Below, piece by piece: positions 33,289 through 43,347 of a stretch of DNA of 64,000 bases; positions within the stretch are counted from its first letter, which is position 1; each line of letters opens with the position of its first letter. Origin of the DNA: Azolla caroliniana (taxonomy: Eukaryota; Polypodiophyta); NCBI GenBank assembly GCA_043228905.1, contig JBHGNT010000003.1, forward strand, positions 16,120,001 through 16,184,000, written 5' to 3'. Made by a program: the position numbers and the translations under genes. The notes beneath the pieces were generated by a model. The model did not search any database and was not told the origin of the DNA. It saw nothing but the letters and a program-made list of their open reading frames with translations.

Positions 33289-34530
33289 CGTCTCCCATTT
33301 TCAAGCCTTCGACAACATTGTACCATCTTTGGGACTTGTCCTTCTCCTTCTGGTTAGCTGTCCTATTTGACTTTGTTGCCGCTTGTTCCGACTTGTTCGG
33401 ATATGTCGACTCAACTTTCTTTTTCTTCTTACCTCCCCCTATCTTGGTTCTCTCTCTCTCTCTTGTCCGCTGTCATTATCTATTTCCATTCTCTCCCTCA
33501 AGTGCGGCACGTCGAGACGATGAATGCCGAGCATCTCCAAAAAGTGTTGCAACTTGGCTGATCCGAGAGGCTTGGTGAAAATGTTAGCAACATGCCGATC
33601 CGTGTGAACATATCGAAGTTTAACTTCACTGCTCAGGACCACCCGCTCATGGACAAAGTGATAATGCACTTCTATCTGCTTTGTCCGAGCATGGAATAAG
33701 GGATTCTTAGTGAGCAAGTATGTTGCTTTTGTTGTCGCAATAGATCAGGATCGGGGTCGGCACCTTGATCCGGACATCTTACAGCAGTCTCCGAAGCCAA
33801 ATCACAGCTGGCAATGGTAGCACTCCGATATTCAGCCTCAGTGCTCGACAAAGCCATTATTGGTTGCTTTTTGCTACTCCACGCAACAGTTTCACTACCA
33901 AGAGAAAACATATACCTAGAGGTGGACCGGTGATCCAATGCGTCACCAGCCCAGTCGGCATCTGTATATCCAACTAGCTTCCCAGCTATATTGTGTCGGT
34001 ATAACATCCCCTTATCCTTAGTGCCACTAACATATCGGAGTATCCGGTGTGTGCACTCAAGGTGCTCCATGGTCGGCGTCTGGATGAATTGGCTAATCAG
34101 TCCAACCGGATAACTAATGTCGAGTCGGGTGATTGTTAAGTAGATAAGGCTTCCGACAATTTGTCGGAACCATTTCTCATTGCAGGCCAGTCCGGAGTTG
34201 GGCATAGCTTCAAGTTCAGGTCCAAGGGTGTGGAGATTGGTTGGCATTCAATCATATTCAACACATAGTGTCTTTGTGAGAGCAATATGCCATCAGGAGT
34301 CCGGATCACCTCAATCCCAAGAAAATAATGAAGGTCCCCCAGGTCCTTCATTTCAAATGCGTGTGACAACTCGGACTTCACACAGTTGATTTCTTCGAGT
34401 CCAGGTCCGGTGATCACTAGATCATCTACAAATAGCAGGATACATACCGGACCGTCGGGACCTTTCCGGATGAACAATGAAGTGTCGGATTTTGAGCCTG
34501 CAAACCCCATCTTATGCAACCTATGCGTAA
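33289..34530 (-). pseudogene. C6 reverse transcriptase and RNase H
   Basis: Minus strand. RT encodes LLFVDDLVITGPG (active site FVDD), FEMKDLGDLHYFLGIEV, ILLSQRHYVLNM and IVGSLIYLTITRLDISY. RNase H has GYTDADWAGD, SWSSKKQPIMALSSTEAEY, FHARTKQIEVHYHFV and DIFTKPLG. Frameshifts occur near 34250 and 33770. RT begins only at KMGF, so the first half is missing. Confidence 0.85.
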
Positions 34531-34640
34531 TGTAAAAGAATACGTGTGCGGAAGCGTATGAGAAGGACACAGAGTACATGGTTTGGAAGTACAACAGTTC
34601 GGTAAAACGCAAAAATCATAGAGAAGGAGCGGGAGAGACA

Positions 34641-34683
<43 letters not shown>

Positions 34684-34720
34684 AACGAAACTAGGTAAAA
34701 GCATGCGAGTGGAAACAATT
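34531..34720 (-). repeat. LTR end fragment (family-B-like) with GA microsatellite
   Basis: Starts TGTAAAAGAATACGTGTGCGG, which on the minus strand is the end of a family-B-like LTR (compare 57600-57613 and 31735). It contains an uninterrupted GA repeat at about 34640-34678. Its other end is lost in the D1 unit. Confidence 0.6.
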
Positions 34721-34949
34721 AGCTATGTCCTTGACATAGCTAATTAGCTATGCAAAAAGCTACCATCGAAAATAGTAGAGAGTTTTAATTATATAAATGA
34801 CCACCATAAATGTGCAACATAAATTGATATGTGCACCATAAATTATATACCGATTTCGTAGGTCCATTATGCATTATGCCTTGCCACATCACATGGGCCA
34901 TCTTTGGTTGAGTATTCTGGCTTAGATTACTACCACTATTGCTAAACCC

Positions 34950-35980
34950 TATTGAGTCCACTCCTCCATTGCCGCCATTCTACACTCAGTTACCAGCATT
35001 GTGTGGTTCAAGTATCATCTGCCACTGTTCGATCCGACGGAGTTCACTCCTCCATTGCCGCCATTTTACACTCAGTTGCCACCACTGTTCAGTCTAAGCA
35101 TCATCTGCCAAGTTCACTCCTCCATTGCCGCCACTCTACACTCAGTTGCCACTACTGTGAAGGTCGTATATGGCTGCCACTTTTCGATCCGACGAAGTTA
35201 ACGCCTTCTCCAATGTCACCATTCTACTCTCAATTGCCATCATTGTGCGTTCCAAGCATCATCTGCCACTGTTCGATCTGACGAAGTTCACTCCTCCATT
35301 GCCATCATTCTACACTCAGTTGCCGCTACTATTCGGTGATCGGTCCTGGATTGCTGCTACTTTTCGATTTGACGGAGTTCACTCATCCATTGCCATCATT
35401 CTACACTTAGTTACCGCTACTGTTTTGTCGTGTATTGCTGCCACTTTTTGATCTGAGGGAGTTCACTCCTTCTCCACTGCCGCCATTGTACTCTTAGTTG
35501 TCGTCACTGTGCATTCCAAGCATCATCTACCACTGTTCGATCTGACGGAGTTCACTCCTCCATTGCCATCATTCTACACTTAGTTTCCGCTATTGTTCAG
35601 TCCTGGATTGCTACCACTTTTTGATTTGACGGAGTTCACTCATCCATTGCCATCATTCTACACTTAGTTGCCGCTACTGTTCCGTCGTGTATTGCTGCCA
35701 CTTTTCGATCCAAAGGAGTTCACTCCTTCTCCACTACTGCCATTCTACTCTTAGTTGTCGTCAGTGTGCATTCCAAGCATCATCTGCCACTGTTCGATCC
35801 GACAGAATTCACTCCTCCATTGCCATCATTCTACACTCAGTTGTCGCCATTGTTCGGTCCTGTATTGTCAAAACTAATTGATCAAATGGAGTTCACTCCT
35901 CCACTACCACCATTCTACACTCAGTTGCCGCCACTATTCGGCCCTGGATTACCACCACTGTTCGGTCTTGGATTTGAATA
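34950..35980 (+). repeat. Proline-rich coding-like repeat
   Basis: Ten or so irregular units built from GAGTTCACTCCTCCATTGCC, TTCTACACTCAGTTGCC and CCACTGTTCG. In one frame they read FTPPLPPFYTQLPPLFG, the longest open part being 35766-35981, which ends FGLGFE and stop. Indels shift the frame between units. It looks like the decayed C-terminus of a repeat-rich protein, unlike anything else in the window. Confidence 0.7.
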
Positions 35981-36125
35981 ACTATTGTGTCTATTGATTA
36001 TCTTGTGTATTTTTGTGTATAATCTTGTGTATTGCGGAATATTTTTGGGTATTGTTGTTGCCCATAGCCATCTTTAATACGTGCCTTTTTTTCGGGAAAA
36101 TTAGGGTTTAAACCCATCAAGCCAA

Positions 36126-36275
36126 ATGGAAGGGGAAGGAGGGTGTTTAGAATTACCCCTCAATGATCATCAGGATAGGGATGACGTTATCAGGACACAA
36201 GCTATACAAAAGTATTGGGCAGAAAGAAAAAAAAAAACATTGTCAATTGTTGAAGGATACGAAAGCCACACTCAC
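36126..36275 (+). pseudogene. Short ORF upstream of the D1 HTH ORF
   Basis: 49 codons from the ATG at 36126, with VIRTQAIQKYWAERKKKTLS, then a stop. It lies 44 bp before the next ORF in another frame and could be the same protein's N-terminus after a frameshift. No family recognised. Confidence 0.35.
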
Positions 36276-36319
36276 TAAAGGTAAAGATAGTATTGGTTGC
36301 GATATAGGTGTAAATATCA

Positions 36320-36931
36320 TTGAATGGAAGTAATGAGACTACTATCATAGAGAGAAAGATTGTAGACTATTTCAATGTTCAAGCCAAGCACATCAGCAAT
36401 GAAGACAAGAAGGTAGCACTTTATGGAATATTAAATGATCTATCGATAAAGGAGTTAGTTGATTGTGGTGGTCTTAATGCAAACATAACATCTGTACTAG
36501 TAAATAATCTTCGTAATAGTTCTGTATCCATGAGCAGGTCAAAAGATGATCTTGTCTTAAAAAGGTCTAGTCTAATGATGTTACTTAATAGTGATGGTCA
36601 CGATATTAACATAAGTGTGCTATCTAAGGTAATTGGTGTTAGTAGAAAAAGTGTGTACAATACATTGAACCGGATAGTTTCCTCAGGTGAAGGAACTAGT
36701 CTACTAAAGCTAACAACAAGATGTAAGCCAATGAAACCCATAACATCAGAAATCAAGGATATAATCACAATATTTTGGACTAATGAGAGTAGGGTTTCAC
36801 CCAATAAGAAGGATTTATGCAAGAAACGTGTTGGAAGGAGTCAATACGCGGAGCATCCCATTCATCTTCTTGATGTACCTCAGGTATTTACATTTATCTC
36901 AACATTTGTTTTGACTTTTGAGCTTAGTTAG
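36320..36931 (+). CDS. D1 hypothetical protein, HTH-like, possible transposase N-terminus
   Basis: An open frame of 203 codons. The segment VLSKVIGVSRKSVYNTLNRI has the spacing of a helix-turn-helix. It is followed by IKDIITIFWTNESRVSPNKK and YAEHPIHLLDVPQ. After DVPQ the DNA reads CAG/GTATTT, a possible splice donor, and the remaining residues are hydrophobic and AT-coded, as an intron read-through would be. No catalytic motif is visible. I do not recognise the family. A transposase N-terminal DNA-binding domain is an inference. Confidence 0.45.
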   Translation: MNGSNETTIIERKIVDYFNVQAKHISNEDKKVALYGILNDLSIKELVDCGGLNANITSVLVNNLRNSSVSMSRSKDDLVLKRSSLMMLLNSDGHDINISVLSKVIGVSRKSVYNTLNRIVSSGEGTSLLKLTTRCKPMKPITSEIKDIITIFWTNESRVSPNKKDLCKKRVGRSQYAEHPIHLLDVPQVFTFISTFVLTFELS

Positions 36932-37396
36932 TTAGCTTATTAGCTACCTCTGAATATGACCATACCTGAATAGCTAATTAACTACCATTTAGCTAATTAG
37001 CTATTGTATTAAACTATGGTAGTAGCTAATTAGCTACTCAATTAAAGTATGGTAGTAGCTAATTAGTTACCAGTTAGCTAATTAGTGACTCAACTAAAGT
37101 ATGGTAGTAGCTAAGTAGCCACTATAACTAAAATATGGTAGTAGGTAATTAGCTACCACTCAGCTAATTAGCTACCACTTAGCTAATTAGCTACTCAGCT
37201 AAAGTATGGTAGTAGCTAATAAGCTACCACCTAGATAATTAGCTACTTAGCTAAAGTATGGTAGTAGCTAATTAGCTACCAGTTAGCTAATTAGCTACTC
37301 AACTAAAGTATGGTACTAGCTAATTAGCCACTATAACTAAAGTATGGTAGTAGCTAATTAACTACCACTTAGCTAATTAGCTACTGTAGTAAACTA
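36932..37396. repeat. AGCTAATTAGCTAC short-repeat array
   Basis: About 10 irregular units, 40-60 bp, combining GTAGTAGCTAATTAGCTACC with CTAAAGTATG. The core AGCTAATTAGCT is a perfect palindrome, so the array can fold on itself. Related copies lie at the D1 left edge (34721-34760). Confidence 0.85.
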
Positions 37397-37399
37397 TGG

Positions 37400-40178
37400 T
37401 TGCTAACTGAAGATGGGTATCGAACAACTCTACACGAATCGACGTGGGTGATCAGCCGAGGAAACATCAAAATCAGGAGTGGGCACAAGTATAATAATCT
37501 CTACCCATTGATGGCGATCAACCCTGAAGGGGCCGTGAACGTAGCCGAAAAGACCGACCCAAACCTATGGCATGGCCGACTCGGCCATATGTCACAAGCC
37601 AGACTTGATCGGTTGATGCAAGTTGGCTACATCCCGAAACTCCAAGCGAAGACGGATTTCTGCGAGCATTGTCGATATGGGAAACAAACCCGAAATCCGC
37701 AGTCTCTCCACTACGAGACGGTACGACAACCCCTAGAGCTCGTGCACACAGACATATGTGGGCCCATGCCAGAGCAATCACTAGGAGGCTCCTGGTACTT
37801 CATCACATTCGTAGATGACTGTACACGGAAAGTTTGGGCATACTCCATCAAGTCCAAAGATGAAGCGCTCGAGTTCTTCACTTGATGGACATCTGAAGTG
37901 GAGAACCAGTCGGAATACAAAGTGAAGACACTCCGATCCGACAATGGAGGTGAGTACACCTCCAGAGCAAACAATACCTGTCCGAAAAAGGGATTCGACA
38001 CCAAAAGATTGTTCCCTACACACCCATGCAAAATGGAGTGGCAGAACAGATCAATAGGACGATCCAGGAGAGGGTGACGACAATGCTCCAGCAAGCCGGA
38101 CTGAAATTGGAATTCTGGGCCGAGGCATTGCAAACGGCAGTATATCTAATAAATCTGGTGTTGTCAAGAGCCATCAAGCTCGAAGTGCCACAGGCACTAT
38201 GGTTAGGCAAACAACCGGCCTACAATAGGCTCTGCATATTCGGATGTGAAGCCTACACATTCATCCCCAGAGACAAGGGTTTAGGGTTTAGGGTTCATAT
38301 TTCTCAGTTATGGCACCGATGGGGACTTCGGCTACCGGCTATGGAACCTGAGAACCGGAAATTGATCCGGAGCAGCAACGTAGTCTTCAATGAAGACTCT
38401 ATCTTCTCTCAACAGAACCAACAGAAAACAGTTGGTAAGAAGGTATCCTTCAAAGATGGCAGCATTGACGTAGAAGGACCGACCCAACGGGCCGAATCGG
38501 AGACTCGACAAACAGTCCAACTCCAACAAACTACCAACTTCCCTACCGACACCGAATCGGCAACAAGTCCTAAAGTCAAACTCAAAGACAAAGCCATCAA
38601 AGACATAGTTGAATCGACAAGAGCCGATAAGAGGCAAGTCAGAACTAAGTCAACAACATCCACAGGGGAGAACAACCAAACACCGCCGAAATCCCAAACC
38701 GAGGGCCGGACACCTAACAAGACTCCTAACACAACTGGTTCAACAAATACCGATCGTCAATCGGAACCGATCGAAGGATCCGAACCAGATATTACGGCAC
38801 CCAGGAGATCTAGACAAGCTCGAAGGCCAACAGAGTTTTATCAACCGGGCCTCGACTATGTCAACTACACGAATGCAAGCAAACCAAGCATGTATGAAGA
38901 AGCTATGGTCGCACCGGACGCCGAAACATGGCTACAAGCCATGAAATCCGAAATGGACTCGATTCATCAGAATCAAACATGGGAGCTGGTTGAACTACCA
39001 ACTGGAAGGAAGCCGCTACCTTGCAAATGGGTTTTCCAATACAAGTATGTATCCAACTCAAAGAAACCCAAGTACAAAGCTCGACTTGTCGCGACAGGAT
39101 TCAAACAGGAATATGGGGTCGACTACGACGAGATATTCTCACCAGTAGTCAAGATGACCACCCTCAGACTCCTACTAGGAGTCGTGGCGACAAAAGATCT
39201 AGAGCTCGAACAGATGGACGTAAAGATGGCATTCCTACACGGAGATCTAGAAGAAGACATATACATGTCTCAACCGGTAGGCTTCACGGCGATAGGGGAG
39301 GACAGTCACCTCGTATGTCGACTACAGAAAAGTCTATATGGCCTAAAACAAGTGCCAAGAATGTGGTACCAGAAGTTTGACTCCTACATACGGCAGCTTG
39401 GATACAACATATCAAACTCCGACCCATGCATGTATGTTCGGCAACTGGCCGACGAGTCAAGGATCTATCTGATCCTATACATCGACGACATGTTGATTAT
39501 AGGAAGCAATCAAGCAGAGATCGGTAAGCTGAAACGGAGCCTCCATGCAAAGTTTGCGATGAAGGAACTAGGACAAGCCCGACACATATTGGGCATGCGG
39601 ATAGAGCGAAACCATACGACCAAAACTCTCTGACTCTCCCAATCTGAATACATCCGCAAGGTGCTGAAGCACTTCAACATGGAGAATGCAAAGCCAGCAC
39701 CAATACCACTTCCGATGTCAATTAGACTATCGGACAGAGACTCTCCTGCAACGGACCAAGAGAGCGAGCTTAATGGAAAAGATACCCTACGCATCGGCAG
39801 TAGGAAGTATCATGTACGCAATGATGGCGACCCGACCTGACCTAGCCTATGTCGTAGGAATGGTCAGTCGGTACATGTCAAACCCAGGAAAGAAGCATTG
39901 GGAGGTCGTCAAGCACATCCTTAGGTATCTAAAAGGAACCCTGGATGCACAGCTAACTTTCGGACAGAAAACCTCAGCTAAAGTCGAAGGCTACATCGAT
40001 TCCGAATATTCCGGAAATGCAGATAATCGGAAATCGACATCAGGCTACATCTTCACCTATGGTGTCGGTGCAATATCATGGAGGTAAAAACTTCAAGAGT
40101 GCACAACTCTATCTACCATAGAAGTCGAGTATATAGCAGCATCGGAAGCAGCGAAGGAAGCGATCTGGTTGCACCGAC
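37400..40178 (+). pseudogene. C7, copia pol, truncated at both ends
   Basis: Order: GAG-pre-integrase (LWHGRLGHMSQ, CEHCRYGKQ), integrase (HTDICGPM, FVDDCTRKVW, LRSDNGGEY, NGVAEQINRT), linker, RT (CKWVFQYKYV, LEQMDVKMAFLHGDLEED, active site YIDD at 39478-39489), and RNase H (IPYASAVGSIMYAMMATRPD, ADNRKSTSGY). 38026-39633 is open for 535 codons. Stops include TGA at 37883 (Arg) and TGA at 39631 (Trp). Part of the integrase C-terminus is replaced by TTTAGGG repeats at 38277. The left end abuts D1, and the right end is cut by the G5 LTR. This copia lineage differs from families A and B. Confidence 0.9.
38276..38297 (+). repeat. Interstitial telomere-like repeat (TTTAGGG)
   Basis: AAGGGTTTAGGGTTTAGGGTT, about 2.5 units of the Arabidopsis-type plant telomere repeat, lies inside the C7 integrase region. 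It replaces the expected KLDP...CIFVGY segment, and homology resumes at TATGGCACCGATGGGGAC, out of frame. Confidence 0.75.
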
Positions 40179-40474
40179 TGTCATGATATGGCAAGACTCG
40201 AACCCATGACCTTATGCTACATGGGTCGAGCTCTTGACCATTAGACCATACATTGTAATATGTAGAATATTATTTTCATTTATGTTTTATTATAGAAAAT
40301 TGATGTATATTCCAGATTTCTCTAGAACATTCTAGAAACTTCAGGAGTATTCCTTAGAACACTATAAAAGGAGGCAAAAGGCATTATTTCGAACCAAATC
40401 GGTTCAACGCCAGTCTTAAGCCTCCTAGCTGCTATTGTACATTCTCTTCACATCATATATATCTTTTCTTATCA

Positions 40475-40515
<41 letters not shown>

Positions 40516-40631
40516 CTCTCTCTCCCTCCCTCTCACTCACTCTTTCCTTGTCTCGAGAGTTCTCCATCTCTCTTAGTACTAATACTTCTTTTAGTACTAA
40601 TTCCTTCTCTGTCTTAGTACTATTCCTGATA
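40179..40631 (+). repeat. G5 5' LTR
   Basis: TGTCATGATATGG to TTCCTGATA, 453 bp. The end would be CTGACA in G4, a C>T change. TATA box ACTATAAAAGG near 40362; TCTAGAACATTCTAGAA near 40322; CT microsatellite 40477-40513. A minus-strand tRNA-like module at 40195-40248 has A box TGGTCTAATGG and B box GGGTTCGAGTC, starts 43 bases apart, only 16 bp from the LTR start. Flanking TATGG/CCATA can still pair like an acceptor stem. Confidence 0.85.
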
Positions 40632-40724
40632 GTTTGAACCGATTTTGGTCGATCTTCCTTCTGTATCTTCCTTTCCTCCTCTTCCTTTTATCTTCTTATT
40701 AATCCTCTTATCCTCCCTAGTAAA

Positions 40725-40886
40725 ATGGAAACTATTAGCGCTCAGGAATACCAATTTGTTTTCTCGAAGCTCCAATGCTTAAAAGAGAAATTTGTAGCAC
40801 TAGAAGAAGAAAATCATCGTTTGTTAGGGGATCTTCAACAAATAGCGTTGGAAAAACAACAAAAACATGGGGAGCTGACGTTATGT
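40725..40886 (+). pseudogene. G5 Gag, N-terminal coiled coil
   Basis: METISAQEYQFVFSKLQ then LKEKFVALEEENHRLLGDLQ, matching the start of G4 Gag (22962). The frame enters the T1 LTR at 40887. The remaining Gag is at 45240-45569. Confidence 0.8.
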
Positions 40887-41403
40887 TGTCGCGTTGTTAC
40901 GCGCGTGCGTGTAGAAGGGGCAGGACCACGGGGGTCTCGGACTAGGGAGTAGAGGAGAAAGAGTAAGATATGATATGGAGGCTTAGCTCAAGAGGAGAAG
41001 AAGAAAGAATAAGATCACAACATAGAAGGAGAGATCGGCGGAGGTAAGATACTCAACAAGTTATATTAAAACAAACGAATGATTACAACCATGGTGGCTG
41101 CATGGGCCGCACCGAATGACTATGAGGAAACCCTAACCGAGGATGAATAACGAAACCCTAACCCTAAAATGGTAAGAACTCTAGACTAAGTGGTATACCT
41201 CTCATACGCAAAATAGGGAACCCTTCATAAGTGACCCCTCCCTTCCTTTTATAGCCCAAGGAGGGAGGGACCTTACAATGTGGGATAAAATTTCCCCTCT
41301 TCATTCTACACACCATTTCCTAGTATACATGTGCACATGTTGCACACCACCGATTTGCCCATTTCACCCCGGTTTCACACTATAGCCGGAAATCTTCACG
41401 ACA
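40887..41403 (-). repeat. T1 3' LTR
   Basis: 517 bp, on the minus strand from TGTCGTGAAGATTTCC to ACGCGCGTAACAACGCGACA. A TATA box (GGCTATAAAAGG on the minus strand) lies near 41254. Confidence 0.87.
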
Positions 41404-42036
41404 TCCACCCCCACCAAACCGCACATCCACCGGTATCTGCCAAGAAAGGAAAGGGGTGAGAGATTTCGGCGACGGTGATCAACCGGGTCTTTCGCCTTAC
41501 CGGCACCCAACCGTCTTGCCGGTCCCTTGCCGGCGCCGATCCGTCTTGCCGGCTCCTTACTGGCCCCGACCCGTCCACCGCGTCCACCGCGTGTCCCCAA
41601 ACCAGCGGCTCCATCCAATCCGCCATATTCGACGGAGTTCGCCGAACCACCGTCTCCGCTCGATCCGCCAGACCCGGCCTTCGCAAACCTCTCTTTGTTT
41701 TCCTTCGTTTTCCGTGCGTGACCTTGGACCAAATCCTTGTTCTTCCCGACTGTTTGCCGAATATCGCACCATGTGCTCTTCGTCCATGCTTGTCTTGCCT
41801 CGGCCGCTTCCTCGACTCGGCACTGTCACGTGCCAAACTTCATCGGGGATCATCCTCGTGCTCGTCGCTCGGCCCTTACGCGGCCACATTGCTCGTCTCG
41901 CACTCCGCTTCGCTCCGCGTACCCTTTCGAAAAGGTACGTTGCTTCCCCGACATCCGTGTCGGTGCTCTCATCTTCGGTGTCCCCGGCAACCTCCAAAGT
42001 TGCCGCTTTCCCCCAAGGTACACCCTCTTGGTCCGC

Positions 42037-43347
42037 CTAGCCTGCTTGGCCGCACACATCCTTCGGGATGCCCCGTTTGCTCTTCACGGTACGTGACCCT
42101 CCGTTCTCCACACATCCCCTCCATTTTCCCAGACACAATCCTTCGTTCATGCCGATCACGCTCGTCTCGTTCCGTCGATCTTGGCGTCTCGTCGCACCGT
42201 CCGTCGTCCCGCGCTTGCCTCTCGAAGGCTTCCTCTGACCGTCATCGTCGGTCACTCGTTGTGGCTCCTCTGAATGCACGCTCATTCTTTGGTCCTTAGG
42301 TGACCCCATTACACGCACCTCGATTCTCCCTTGCTCTCCGTGCTCTCTTGTAGTAGAGCGTATCGTCATTCCGACCTTCGTGTTGGGGTTCTTCGTGGCT
42401 CTTGTTACCGCTTCATCCCGACTCGCATCCTCTTGGCCCGCTTGGCCCCGCATGTCCTCTGGGACGCCGCTTTTTCTCTCCCCGATGCATAACTCTTTGC
42501 TCCCCGAGCACCATCCTCCGCTCTCGTCGTCCATCCGCCGATCCCGGCACCTCACCGCTCCGTCTCTTGCAGCGTGCTTGCCTCTCAAAGGCTCGACTAG
42601 TCCGCCGTTGCCGGTCACTCGTTGTCGTTGTTCCGGCTGCATGCTTGCTTCTTGGCCCTTCGTCGGCCGTAGTGCATGCTCCGTTTTACGCCGTAGTGCA
42701 TACTTCGTATTACGCGCCTCATCCACCGTAGACCCGACCTCCGTGTCGGTCTCTTCATCCTTCGTTGTCGTACACTCTTCCGTCTCCGTTTGGCCCTCTT
42801 GGCCATGCTCGTCCGTCTTCACGCATCGGGTACCCATTTCGGTAGCCTTGTCCGTTCCGGTCTCCGACTCCTCGTTGCCACCCGTCGTCTCTCTGGTCTT
42901 ATGTTGATCCGCAACCGCCAAAGTCTCTAGAATATGTGGGGAGGGTCCCGCTTGTTTCCGGTCTTCCACGGAACCGTAGTCATCATGCCCGCTTGGCCTC
43001 CTTCTCGCTCTCATCGGCTCCCACCATGTGTTGCGGCTCATTCGCCTCGACCTCCAATCATGCCGACTTAGGCTTCGCCCGGATCGGTCTCGGCCGATCG
43101 AGTTCCGGTTTGGTCGGCTCCCTTCCGTAATCGTAATCGGCCGGTACATGTTTGTCCGAACAAATCCGGCCTTACCGGCTCTTCTTCGGCCCGGGCCCGG
43201 TTGACCGGACTCTGCTCTAATCTTCTTTCGCGTCGTCTTCCGATCGTGTTGGATTATCGACCGGTTCATCTTCCAATCGGGTCGGTTCCCAACTTTCTCC
43301 TCTTTGCCGCTCCCGACCTCTCCGTCGGCCCTCTTGTATAAGCCCAT
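42037..43347 (-). CDS. T1 low-complexity ORF 2
   Basis: 436 open codons rich in Arg, Glu, Gly, Thr and Asp. No known domain. The sequence contains two diverged copies of a ~400-bp unit (VPEDMRGQAG and IPKDVCGQAG ends), continuing weakly to about 41700. In a GC-rich repeat, long frames can arise on several strands, and an overlapping plus-strand frame exists at 41475-42299. It may be the internal spacer of a non-autonomous element and not a translated gene. Confidence 0.3.
   Translation of the reverse strand: MGLYKRADGEVGSGKEEKVGNRPDWKMNRSIIQHDRKTTRKKIRAESGQPGPGRRRAGKAGFVRTNMYRPITITEGSRPNRNSIGRDRSGRSLSRHDWRSRRMSRNTWWEPMRARRRPSGHDDYGSVEDRKQAGPSPHILETLAVADQHKTRETTGGNEESETGTDKATEMGTRCVKTDEHGQEGQTETEECTTTKDEETDTEVGSTVDEARNTKYALRRKTEHALRPTKGQEASMQPEQRQRVTGNGGLVEPLRGKHAARDGAVRCRDRRMDDESGGWCSGSKELCIGERKSGVPEDMRGQAGQEDASRDEAVTRATKNPNTKVGMTIRSTTREHGEQGRIEVRVMGSPKDQRMSVHSEEPQRVTDDDGQRKPSRGKRGTTDGATRRQDRRNETSVIGMNEGLCLGKWRGCVENGGSRTVKSKRGIPKDVCGQAG

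Larger units (their letters stand above)
31735..34530 (-). mobile_element. C6, copia family B, 3' half
   Basis: A minus-strand element: LTR (31735-32187), C-terminal pol extension, a solo family-A LTR inserted at 32613-33283, RNase H, and RT up to 34530. The upstream half is missing. RT is cut by a further LTR-like sequence. Confidence 0.82.
34721..37399. mobile_element. D1, AT-rich unit, probable DNA-transposon remnant
   Basis: Bounded by copia sequence on both sides. It starts and ends with the motif AGCTAATTAGCTA (34721-34760 and 36925-37395). It contains a proline-rich repeat (34950-35980) and a helix-turn-helix-like ORF (36320-36931). I could not define terminal repeats or a target duplication. 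A DNA transposon is inferred from the ORF and the absence of LTR-element motifs. Confidence 0.4.
40179..40886 (+). mobile_element. G5, Ty3/gypsy element, 5' part
   Basis: Starts with an LTR (40179-40631), then a short leader and the first part of a G4-like gag (ATG 40725). It is split by T1 and continues at 45240. It is inserted into the RNase H of C7. Confidence 0.85.

Noticed and set aside
33045-33578. 177-codon plus-strand frame
   Set aside because: It lies across the solo LTR repeat and antisense to C6 RNase H.
38276-38297. Chromosome end or telomere-associated region
   Set aside because: Only about 2.5 units, embedded in copia coding sequence.
40186-40255. True tRNA gene on the minus strand
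   Set aside because: Box spacing is right and a partial acceptor stem remains, but the anticodon loop is too long and the copy sits at a fixed place in an LTR. I call it tRNA-like only.
41150-41170. AACCCTAACCCTAA motif as a second telomere patch
   Set aside because: It is part of the T1 LTR, with a partial copy in the other T1 LTR (about 45121-45175).
41475-42299. 274-codon plus-strand frame antisense to T1
   Set aside because: GC-rich repeat DNA opens frames on both strands. The element's direction, fixed by PBS, Gag and purine tract, is minus.
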